This document shows positions 1 through 6,499 of a DNA stretch of 37,265 bases, in pieces; the first letter of the stretch is position 1, and each line of letters begins with the position of its first letter. This stretch comes from an uncultured Pelagibacteraceae bacterium. GTDB taxonomy: Bacteria; Pseudomonadota; Alphaproteobacteria; Pelagibacterales; Pelagibacteraceae. Position numbers and translations under genes: made by a program. A model generated the notes under the pieces. That model was not told where the DNA came from. It saw only the letters and a program-made list of their open reading frames with translations, and did not search any database. The DNA is taken from the NCBI GenBank assembly GCA_902579215.1, contig CACHGH010000010.1:1-37265 (forward strand), read 5' to 3'.

Positions 1-891
1 GCAACGCTTTTAACTTACACAAGTGAAGACCCTTCAGAGGTTACTGGTAACCCTTGGGGTATGAAAACAAACCTAGCATTCACTGCTTCAGGTGATGTTA
101 ATGGTTACACTGTATCTTACTACCAAGCTTCTCAAGACCAATTTGCTGGTATGTCTTCTGCGTCATTATCAATTGACATGGGAGATCTAGGTAAGATCAG
201 ATTTGACCAAGGTGCTGGTTCAGGTTTGGGAAACATTGACGACAAAACTCCAACAGCTGCAGAAGAAATCTGGGATGGTCTAGATGGAACTACTGCTGGT
301 GGTTTAGTTGGTCAAGGTAACTCAGGTACTTGGAACTATGTTAAATCATTAGGTGATGTAAACATCGACTATGCTTATAATCCTAAAGGTGGAAGCAACT
401 CTGACGGATCGTCTTCAGGCGGCGGAACAGATGCAGATTCATCTTGGGGTATAGCTATTACTATGCCAATCGGAGATGCTATCTCTGCTGGTGTTGGTTA
501 TGGTCAGATTTCTAACGCAAACAACGATGTTGGAACTACTGATGATGATGAGCACAGAACAGCGTTCTTAAATTACACTATGGGTTCTGCAACATTTGGT
601 TACCAAATAAGCAGAATTGAAGAAGGTAAACAGTCTGGAACAGACGAAAATACTGACGCATGGGGTATTGCTTGGAACGTAAACGATAACCTTTCTATAT
701 CTTACGGTGAAAGAACGCTTACATATGATGCGCCTGGAACTGATGTAGATGAAGAAGGTGAAGGTATCGCTGTAGCTTACACTATGGGCTCTATCAAAAT
801 TGCTGGTAACCACAACGAAGTTACTAACAATGCTGGTACAGCAGGATCAAATGACGAAATGACAGAGATTGCTCTATCATTCTCATTCTAA
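1..891 (+). CDS. Outer-membrane porin, 3' part (5' end outside the window)
   Basis: The reading frame is open from the first base, so the ATG at 61 is an internal Met and the gene begins upstream of the window. The visible ~296 residues are rich in Gly, Asn, Asp, Ser and Thr. They show alternating polar/hydrophobic stretches such as VNGYTVSYYQ and ATFGYQISRIEEG, ending in IALSFSF with a terminal Phe, the usual signal for beta-barrel outer-membrane proteins. This fits the general Gram-negative porin family, which forms trimeric diffusion channels. There is one internal Gly/Ser-rich loop-like stretch (GGSNSDGSSSGGGTD). Codon use differs from the neighbours: many AAC, GGT and CTA/TCT codons and higher GC, as expected of a very highly expressed gene. 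A strong terminator follows. Specificity cannot be read from sequence. The assignment as a porin is fairly sure; the exact subfamily is not. Confidence 0.82.
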   Translation, partial: ATLLTYTSEDPSEVTGNPWGMKTNLAFTASGDVNGYTVSYYQASQDQFAGMSSASLSIDMGDLGKIRFDQGAGSGLGNIDDKTPTAAEEIWDGLDGTTAGGLVGQGNSGTWNYVKSLGDVNIDYAYNPKGGSNSDGSSSGGGTDADSSWGIAITMPIGDAISAGVGYGQISNANNDVGTTDDDEHRTAFLNYTMGSATFGYQISRIEEGKQSGTDENTDAWGIAWNVNDNLSISYGERTLTYDAPGTDVDEEGEGIAVAYTMGSIKIAGNHNEVTNNAGTAGSNDEMTEIALSFSF

Positions 892-911
892 TCCAAAAAA
901 GTAAAATTATT

Positions 912-945
912 AAAAAGCCCCGATTTTTATCGGGGCTTTTTTTTT
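912..945. terminator. Rho-independent terminator, probably bidirectional
   Basis: There is a perfect 13-bp inverted repeat, 912-924 against 929-941, with a TTTT loop and a GCCCCGAT core. It is followed by a run of T on the plus strand. The flanking A run gives a T tail on the minus strand too. It separates the plus-strand porin gene (stop at 891) from the minus-strand sulfotransferase gene (stop at 957) and probably serves both. Confidence 0.9.
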
Positions 946-956
946 ATCTGAGTATT

Positions 957-2525
957 TTATTTAATTGTTTCGTTAAGGGTTTCTAAATATGGAGAAAATT
1001 TTTCATAAGAATTTAAAGAACTCTTATATAAAGGTTTTCTAGCTTGAGCTGTGCTCATCGTTTTTATTGGTGCTTTATTCTCATGAAAGTTTAAGCATTC
1101 TTCCTCCCAATCTAGTCCACAGAATTCAATTATTTTTTTACTTTCTTCTAATTGATTAGAGAGGATTTTTTCATAATTTGCCTCGTGTATAAAACTAGAA
1201 AACTTTTGGTTCCAAAAAATCATTAAATCTGAATATAAATTATAGAAAGTTCCTAAAGTTTTTTGATCATAACTAAAGTTTAAACCACCTTCAAAGATAT
1301 TTTTGAAAAGTGAAAGACAGTTATCTTTTGAATTTCTTGTGCAATGAATAATTTTTGAATTAGGAAACAGTACTTTTATAAAACCAATCCATCTAAAATT
1401 TAAAGGGGCCTTATCAGTTATATTATTTTCCTTTGTATTAAATTTATCAATATAATCTAAATATTCGTTTGCAATTCTATCTATTTCCTCATTATTCTCA
1501 GTTAATATATTTCTAATTTTTTCTTTGGAAAGTTCGCTTTTATTAAAGAAATTTTTGGAGAGAATTTTTGACAAATACGGTAATTCTCCTGCACCAAATA
1601 CCTTAGAATGTGAACTAATTATTTGTTCCACGAGTGTGGTTCCAGATCGTGGCATTCCTAGAATAAATATGATTTTTTTTTTTGAAGTATTACTATTTAT
1701 TAATTTTTCTATATTTAATTTTTCAAAAGTTTCTTTTAAATCTTTAAATAATTTAATTTCATTATTAAAATTGTAGTTAAGTGAGTCATATTTAAGTTTA
1801 TTGCCATGTTTTAAATTTTCGAAAGAATTTTTTATATCTCCTATATCCTCATATGCTTTTGCGAGAGCAAAATGTAAATTTAACTTTTGTAAATTATTTA
1901 ACTTTAAATTTTTTATTTTATCTTTCATTTCTATAAAGTGCTTATCACCACTATTATATTTTTTAGATTGGCTAATAATTTTGTCTGCTTGAGTAAAACC
2001 TTTATCTAATTTTAATGTTTTATTTGCATAATCTATTGCCAAATCAAATTTACCTATCCCTTGATATGCAAGCGCCAAAGCAAAATTAACGACTGGCAAT
2101 TTGCTTTCTAACTCAAGTGCCTTTTTATATAATTCAATTGCACTCTCAAAGTCATTCATATCTCTTTTTAAATTTCCATAGTTTATAAAAGCGTAAGTGT
2201 ATTTAGGATTTATTTTTATTATTTTTTTAAACAAATCCTCTGATTGATCAAATTCTTCCAGACGCTTATGTGTGTTAGCCAAGTTATTCATTATTGTTAT
2301 ATTGTTTGGATCCATTTTTATAGCTTTTGAAAATGTGCTTCTGGCAAAGTTATGTTCTCCAATTTGTTGATATGCTGATCCTAAAATATTATACAAAATT
2401 AAGTATTCAGGAAACTTTTTGATGATTTTTTTAACTTTAGAAATAACCGCTTCGTGATTTCCAACATTAAACTGGTTTATTATAGAGTTTACTTCTTGTT
2501 CTAATTTTTGATTTTTATCGCTCAT
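957..2525 (-). CDS. TPR-repeat protein with C-terminal sulfotransferase domain
   Basis: This 522-residue protein has two parts. Residues ~40-175 carry tandem tetratricopeptide-like repeats (for example AFINYGNLKRDMNDFESAIE and NFALALAYQGIGKFDLAIDY), a protein-interaction scaffold. Residues ~284-520 are a sulfotransferase domain. It has the PAPS 5'-phosphosulfate loop GMPRSGTTLVEQ at 290-301 and a likely 3'-phosphate-binding motif CTRNSKDNCLSL at 395-406. Such fusions are known in marine proteobacteria and are predicted to transfer sulfate from PAPS to a glycan, lipid or peptide; the acceptor here is unknown. No signal peptide or membrane segment is seen, so it is probably cytoplasmic. Its start overlaps the 3' end of the upstream ThiE-like gene by 11 bp, suggesting co-transcription. 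It ends just before the shared terminator. Confidence 0.85.
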   Translation of the reverse strand: MSDKNQKLEQEVNSIINQFNVGNHEAVISKVKKIIKKFPEYLILYNILGSAYQQIGEHNFARSTFSKAIKMDPNNITIMNNLANTHKRLEEFDQSEDLFKKIIKINPKYTYAFINYGNLKRDMNDFESAIELYKKALELESKLPVVNFALALAYQGIGKFDLAIDYANKTLKLDKGFTQADKIISQSKKYNSGDKHFIEMKDKIKNLKLNNLQKLNLHFALAKAYEDIGDIKNSFENLKHGNKLKYDSLNYNFNNEIKLFKDLKETFEKLNIEKLINSNTSKKKIIFILGMPRSGTTLVEQIISSHSKVFGAGELPYLSKILSKNFFNKSELSKEKIRNILTENNEEIDRIANEYLDYIDKFNTKENNITDKAPLNFRWIGFIKVLFPNSKIIHCTRNSKDNCLSLFKNIFEGGLNFSYDQKTLGTFYNLYSDLMIFWNQKFSSFIHEANYEKILSNQLEESKKIIEFCGLDWEEECLNFHENKAPIKTMSTAQARKPLYKSSLNSYEKFSPYLETLNETIK

Positions 2526-3090
2526 ATTTTTTGTACATTAATAAATTAATATTATCATGTTTAAAAAAATATGAAATCGCAGCAAAACCAAATGATCTTG
2601 TATTTCTTAGTTTATTTAAATTATTATTGTCGATACCACCTAAAGCAATAACATATTTATTTGTTGATTGTGATAAGTAATTAAATTTAATTACATCTAG
2701 AAATTTATTATTTTTTTTTACTCTAAAAATTGGTGATATAAATATTAACCTAGCACCTTGTTTTTCTTTTATCTTTATTTCATTTACTGTATGAGCTGAA
2801 CCTATAATAGTAAAATTTTTATGGTAATTTCTTTTTGTATTTAAAGTTCTATAAAAAGACGGCAAATAAACTCCATCAAGATTTAATTTAGAAGCTAGCT
2901 TTAAATCTTTTGAGATAAAAAATTTTTTTTTAATTTTTTTACAATAATCTCTAATTTTTATTATTAAGTTTTCGTTACTTTTTTTAGAGTAATCTCTATA
3001 AATAATTGCAATTTTTTTATCTAATTTTCTGATATGATTTTTATCAAAGTGATTTATAAAATGATAAAATCTAGGTAAATTTTTATGCAT
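2515..3090 (-). CDS. thiE: ThiE/TenI-like thiamine-phosphate synthase family protein
   Basis: This ~191-residue protein starts at the ATG at 3090; a TTG 12 bp upstream is possible but less likely. ThiE couples HMP-pyrophosphate with thiazole-phosphate to make thiamine monophosphate. Family features are the N-terminal TIM-barrel strand IAIIYRDY, the GSAHTVNEI motif (ThiE G-x-S-x-H), the EKQGARLIFISPIF strand (family: GADY...GPIF) and IALGGIDNNN near the end (family: AIGGI). The glycine-rich phosphate loop is weak, and the usual T-K pair after the GPIF motif is changed to RVKKNNK. It could therefore be a divergent ThiE or a TenI-like paralogue. It is divergent from yggS, with start codons in the same hexamer, and overlaps the sulfotransferase gene at its 3' end. 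The family is likely; the exact reaction is less sure. Confidence 0.65.
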   Translation of the reverse strand: MHKNLPRFYHFINHFDKNHIRKLDKKIAIIYRDYSKKSNENLIIKIRDYCKKIKKKFFISKDLKLASKLNLDGVYLPSFYRTLNTKRNYHKNFTIIGSAHTVNEIKIKEKQGARLIFISPIFRVKKNNKFLDVIKFNYLSQSTNKYVIALGGIDNNNLNKLRNTRSFGFAAISYFFKHDNINLLMYKKYER

Positions 3091-3726
3091 AATAGTGTTC
3101 AAAGTTTAATATCAATACAAAAAGAAATTAGTAATAACAATAGTAATGCTAATATAATTGCAGTATCTAAAACATTTCCAATAGATAAAATAACACCACT
3201 AATAAAACATGGACATGTACATTTTGGTGAAAACAAAGTTCAAGAAGCTGTACAAAAATGGTCAGAAGTAAAAAAAACAAATAATAATATAAAACTTCAT
3301 TTAATAGGTAAATTGCAAACAAACAAAGTTAAGTTCGTTTTACCATTATTTGATTACATTCACTCTTTAGATAGTATTAAATTAGCCGAAAAAATATCTA
3401 TAGAACAAAAAAAAAAAGAATTTAAACCTAAAATTTTTATTCAAGTTAATATTGGAAATGAAAATCAAAAAAATGGCGTCTCAATAAACGAGTTAGAAAG
3501 TTTTTATAAAGAGTGTAAAAAAAATTATAACTTAGATATTATTGGTTTGATGTGTATTCCACCAATTGACAATACCTCAAAATTTTTTTCTAAGATGTTA
3601 GAATTAAATAATTTACTGAATTTAAGTGACTTAAGCATGGGGATGTCTTCAGATTATTTAGAAGCATTAAACTTTAAAGCTACATTTGTTAGAATTGGAT
3701 CTCTAATTTTTGGAGAGAGAATTTAA
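3085..3726 (+). CDS. yggS: PLP homeostasis protein (YggS/PROSC family)
   Basis: This 213-residue protein has the length usual for the family. YggS/PLPBP binds pyridoxal 5'-phosphate without known catalysis and helps control vitamin B6 and amino-acid homeostasis in the cytoplasm. The sequence shows the PLP-lysine motif AVSKTFP (Lys29), HFGENKVQEA, HLIGKLQTNKVK, IHSLDS, VNIGNENQKNGV, GLMCIPP, the phosphate-binding segment LSMGMSSDYLEA, and the C-terminal VRIGSLIFGER. The start at 3085 gives a normal N-terminus. That ATG lies in the palindrome ATGCAT, which also provides the ATG of the divergent ThiE-like gene. Its stop overlaps the 3' end of the convergent L,D-transpeptidase-like gene by 4 bp. 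Confidence 0.95.
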   Translation: MHNSVQSLISIQKEISNNNSNANIIAVSKTFPIDKITPLIKHGHVHFGENKVQEAVQKWSEVKKTNNNIKLHLIGKLQTNKVKFVLPLFDYIHSLDSIKLAEKISIEQKKKEFKPKIFIQVNIGNENQKNGVSINELESFYKECKKNYNLDIIGLMCIPPIDNTSKFFSKMLELNNLLNLSDLSMGMSSDYLEALNFKATFVRIGSLIFGERI

Positions 3727-4214
3727 CCAATTTTAATTTTAGATTTTTTATTTATAATTTTTAATAATATAGTAAAATCTTTTTCACTTATAGCAATGCA
3801 GCCAAGAGTTGGCTTATAATTTTTTGTTAAATGTAAAAATATTGCACTTCCTTTATTAGGTATAACTTTTTTTGTATTATAATTAATAACCACTAAGTAA
3901 TCATACATATCATCTTGACGATAAAGTTTTTCAAATTTAATTTTTCTATTTATTAAAATTTCTTTGTTATAACTTTTTTCTAAAGGATCATCACACCACC
4001 CCATTTTTTTTGTTATCTTTTTTATATTTAGTTTTGTAATGGGTTTTGGAACTTTATCCTGTCTATAATAAAGTTTTCCAAGCGAAAATGTACCTCTTGG
4101 GGATGATTTATCTCCTTCTTTTTTATTTTTTTTGATTCCATTTCTGCCAATTGCACATTTAAATGTAAAATCATCAATTGTTAAGGACGCTTTATTTTTT
4201 ACTTTTATTAGCAT
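3723..4214 (-). CDS. L,D-transpeptidase (YkuD-like) family protein
   Basis: This 163-residue protein resembles the compact L,D-transpeptidase catalytic domain, which forms 3-3 cross-links or attaches proteins to peptidoglycan. Visible motifs are CAIGRNGI near the N-terminus, KSSPRGTFSLGKLYYRQD, the catalytic histidine region IFLHLTKNY (His128) and TLGCIAISEKD with the catalytic Cys139 inside the Gly-Cys motif. The sequence begins MLIKVKNKA and has no signal peptide or transmembrane segment, odd for a periplasmic enzyme. It is divergent from the OmpR-like gene with only 11 bp between start codons and convergent with yggS. The fold is well supported; substrate and location are not. Confidence 0.8.
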   Translation of the reverse strand: MLIKVKNKASLTIDDFTFKCAIGRNGIKKNKKEGDKSSPRGTFSLGKLYYRQDKVPKPITKLNIKKITKKMGWCDDPLEKSYNKEILINRKIKFEKLYRQDDMYDYLVVINYNTKKVIPNKGSAIFLHLTKNYKPTLGCIAISEKDFTILLKIINKKSKIKIG

Positions 4215-4225
4215 AATCTATCTTA

Positions 4226-4804
4226 ATGGATAAACCATCTATAAATATTATAGAATTTAAAGAACTTTACAATATTTTATTAGAGTTAAATTCTATTACT
4301 CATTTTAAAATAAATTATTACAACAATGAATCAGAAATTTTACAATTAGAAGAAAGCAAAAAAATTAACATAAATTATTCTACAATCATTTTAAAAAAAC
4401 CCTCTAAAAAAATTAATGAAAAAAATGTTATTGTATTTGAGAAACTTCCAAATAGAATTGACAAAATTCTAGATAAAATTAATATTCATTTGATAAAACA
4501 GAAGTACAATTTACAATCTAACCTAAAAATTGGTGAATATTCTTTAGATTTGAATTCAAGAACAATTTTTAAAAATCAAAAAAAATTGAATTTAACTGAA
4601 CGTGAAATAGATATTTTAATTTTTTTAAGCAAGCAAAAAGAACCACAAAAAATTGATACTTTGCAAAATAAAGTATGGAATTATTCATCAAATCTTGAAA
4701 CCCACACTGTTGAAACTCATATATATAGACTAAGAAAAAAAATTAAGGATACTTTTAATGATGATAATTTTATTATTAGTAAAAAAGATGGTTACATAAT
4801 TTAA
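4226..4804 (+). CDS. Orphan OmpR-type winged-helix DNA-binding protein
   Basis: This 192-residue protein has a C-terminal OmpR/PhoB-type winged-helix domain at ~100-192. It runs from IGEYSLDLNSRTIF through LTEREIDILIFLSKQ to the recognition helix THTVETHIYRLRKKIK (~159-174), then the wing IISKKDGYII. The N-terminal ~95 residues have the approximate size of a receiver domain but no recognisable acidic pocket or phospho-acceptor Asp context, and are Lys/Ile/Asn rich. It therefore looks like a degenerate, phosphorylation-independent regulator; no kinase gene is adjacent. The stop codon overlaps the start of the ArfA-like ORF (TAATG), implying co-transcription. Targets are unknown. Confidence 0.8.
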   Translation: MDKPSINIIEFKELYNILLELNSITHFKINYYNNESEILQLEESKKININYSTIILKKPSKKINEKNVIVFEKLPNRIDKILDKINIHLIKQKYNLQSNLKIGEYSLDLNSRTIFKNQKKLNLTEREIDILIFLSKQKEPQKIDTLQNKVWNYSSNLETHTVETHIYRLRKKIKDTFNDDNFIISKKDGYII

Positions 4805-4911
4805 TGAAAAAAAGAAATTTTATTGCAAAAGATTTGATGTCACAAAAATTTAAACCAAAAATAGTTAAACCTAAAAAAGGAAAAGGAAGTTTTAAAAGAC
4901 GCAAAAAATAA
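4804..4911 (+). CDS. arfA: ArfA-like alternative ribosome-rescue factor (35 aa)
   Basis: A 35-residue, strongly basic ORF starts in a TAATG overlap with the winged-helix gene. Its second half, KIVKPKKGKGSFKRRKK, matches the ArfA signature (RVEK-KKGKGSY-RK in E. coli). Its first half, AKDLMSQKFKPKI, lines up with the short helix of ArfA (ALL-DPLFRQRV). ArfA binds ribosomes stalled on non-stop mRNA, puts its basic tail in the empty mRNA channel and recruits RF2. This copy is shorter than E. coli ArfA and ends immediately after the basic tail. Its stop is 2 bp from the stop of the convergent kinase gene, with no terminator between. The motif match is clear for so short a protein; function is inferred. 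Confidence 0.72.
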   Translation: MKKRNFIAKDLMSQKFKPKIVKPKKGKGSFKRRKK

Positions 4912-4913
4912 AT

Positions 4914-5843
4914 TTATAGTCTAGCTCCAATTTGTTGGATTACTTTAGAAGACATTTCTGTCCCTTTTTCTAAACTTTCTTTAATTGATAAATTATTTAC
5001 ATGTCCGTGTAGAAAACCAGCAGCAAAAAGATCTCCAGCACCAGTTAAATCAATAATCTTAAGGTTTTTTTGAACACCACATTCAAAAACTTCATTTCCT
5101 TTTATGGCAATAGCACCATTTTCTCCTCTAGTCAGTACTATTAATTTACCAAGTTGTTTTGAAAAGTTTATAACTTCATCAAAATTTTGAGCATCAATTA
5201 AAGATGTAATTTCTTGCTCATTTGCAAAAGTTATATCTAATTTATTTTTAACTAAATCTAAAAAATGAGGTTTATGCCTATCAACACAAAACTGGTCTGA
5301 TAATGACATTGCAACTTTTTTTGCGCTATTAATTGCTTTCTCAAATGCTTTTTTTGGTTCACCTTCATCCCAAAGATAACCTTCAAGAAATATTATCTCA
5401 CTATTTTTAATCACATCAGAACTTACATCATTTTCATTTATTTTTCCTGCCGTACCTAAGAATGTGCACATAGTACGCTCTGAGTCTGGAGTGACTAGAA
5501 TTAAACAAGTGCCAGTTGGTAATTTCTCTTTTTTTTTAGAGTAAAAGTATTCTACATTTTCTTTCTTTAATCCATCTTCATATTTATCTCCAAGATCATC
5601 ATCACAAACTTTACCAATAAAGCCAACTTTATTTCCGAGCTGAGATAAACCTACTATTGAATTCGCTACAGAACCACCTGAGACAGTTTTTTCTATTTTG
5701 AGATTAGATAATAGTTTCTTGAATTCATTTTCATCAAAAATTAGTTTCATGGTGCTTTTTGTTAAACCATTTTGATTAATAAAATTGTCATCAACTTTAC
5801 AGATAACATCTACGATTGCGTTTCCTATCCCTAAAATTTTCAT
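4914..5843 (-). CDS. PfkB-family sugar/nucleoside kinase, adenosine-kinase-like
   Basis: This 309-residue protein belongs to the ribokinase/PfkB superfamily, which phosphorylates sugars or nucleosides with ATP in the cytoplasm. It begins with ILGIGNAIVDVICKVDD, has the substrate-binding GGSVANSIVGLSQLG (~56-70), the FIGKVCDDDLGD motif, and the C-terminal PfkB signature DLTGAGDLFAAGF (265-277) with the anion hole GAGD and catalytic base Asp271. The N-terminus and the GTCLILVTPDSERTM segment resemble alphaproteobacterial adenosine kinases, so adenosine salvage is the best guess, but substrate cannot be settled by eye. It is last in the minus-strand block; only 2 bp separate its start from the stop of nth. 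Confidence 0.85.
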   Translation of the reverse strand: MKILGIGNAIVDVICKVDDNFINQNGLTKSTMKLIFDENEFKKLLSNLKIEKTVSGGSVANSIVGLSQLGNKVGFIGKVCDDDLGDKYEDGLKKENVEYFYSKKKEKLPTGTCLILVTPDSERTMCTFLGTAGKINENDVSSDVIKNSEIIFLEGYLWDEGEPKKAFEKAINSAKKVAMSLSDQFCVDRHKPHFLDLVKNKLDITFANEQEITSLIDAQNFDEVINFSKQLGKLIVLTRGENGAIAIKGNEVFECGVQKNLKIIDLTGAGDLFAAGFLHGHVNNLSIKESLEKGTEMSSKVIQQIGARL

Positions 5844-5845
5844 AA

Positions 5846-6499
5846 TTATGCTTTCTTTGTTTTGATTGGTATTTTTCTATTAGGATAACAAGTCGTACAA
5901 ATTTTACAAGTTAAACCATAACATTCTCTAGCTCTGCAGTATTCTCTTCCATAATAAATAATTTGAAGGTGGAGTTTATTCCAAAATTTTTTAGGAAATA
6001 ATCTTTTTAAATCTTTCTCAGTTTGGACAACATTTTTACCATTAGTTAAGCCCCATCTTTGTGCTAGTCGGTGAATGTGAGTATCTACAGGGAAAGCTGG
6101 ATGACCAAATCCTTGAGCCATAACTACACTCGCAGTTTTATGACCTACCCCTGGTAACTTTTCAAGTTCCTCGAAATTATCAGGAATTTTTCCATTGTGT
6201 TTTTCAATAAGTTGTTTTGATAGTAAATAAACATTCTTGGCCTTCACTCTAAAAATACCTATACTCTTAATTAATCTTTCAATTTTCTTTCTTCCTAACT
6301 TTACAAAATCTTCTGGTTTATTGTGTTTTGGATAAATGTTTTTAGTAACGTTATTTACATTAAGATCTGTAGTTTGAGCGGACAGTAACACAGAAACTAA
6401 TAGAGTGAATTTATTTCTGTGTTTTAAAGGGATTGGTGTTTTTGGATAGATCCTATTTAATATTTTTAATATTATTTTAGATCTTTGAACTTCATTCAT
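5846..6499 (-). CDS. nth: Endonuclease III (DNA glycosylase/AP lyase)
   Basis: This 217-residue protein is a base-excision-repair enzyme that removes oxidised pyrimidines and nicks at abasic sites. It carries the helix-hairpin-helix LPGVGHKTASVV (115-126) with catalytic Lys121, and the PVDTHIHRLAQRWGL motif with catalytic Asp139. The C-terminal cysteine cluster is unusual: Cys188, 193, 198, 201 and 204, rather than the classic C-x6-C-x2-C-x5-C. An Fe-S cluster is still plausible but its ligands are uncertain. The start overlaps the stop of dapB by 4 bp (ATGA type), indicating co-transcription. Confidence 0.93.
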   Translation of the reverse strand: MNEVQRSKIILKILNRIYPKTPIPLKHRNKFTLLVSVLLSAQTTDLNVNNVTKNIYPKHNKPEDFVKLGRKKIERLIKSIGIFRVKAKNVYLLSKQLIEKHNGKIPDNFEELEKLPGVGHKTASVVMAQGFGHPAFPVDTHIHRLAQRWGLTNGKNVVQTEKDLKRLFPKKFWNKLHLQIIYYGREYCRARECYGLTCKICTTCYPNRKIPIKTKKA

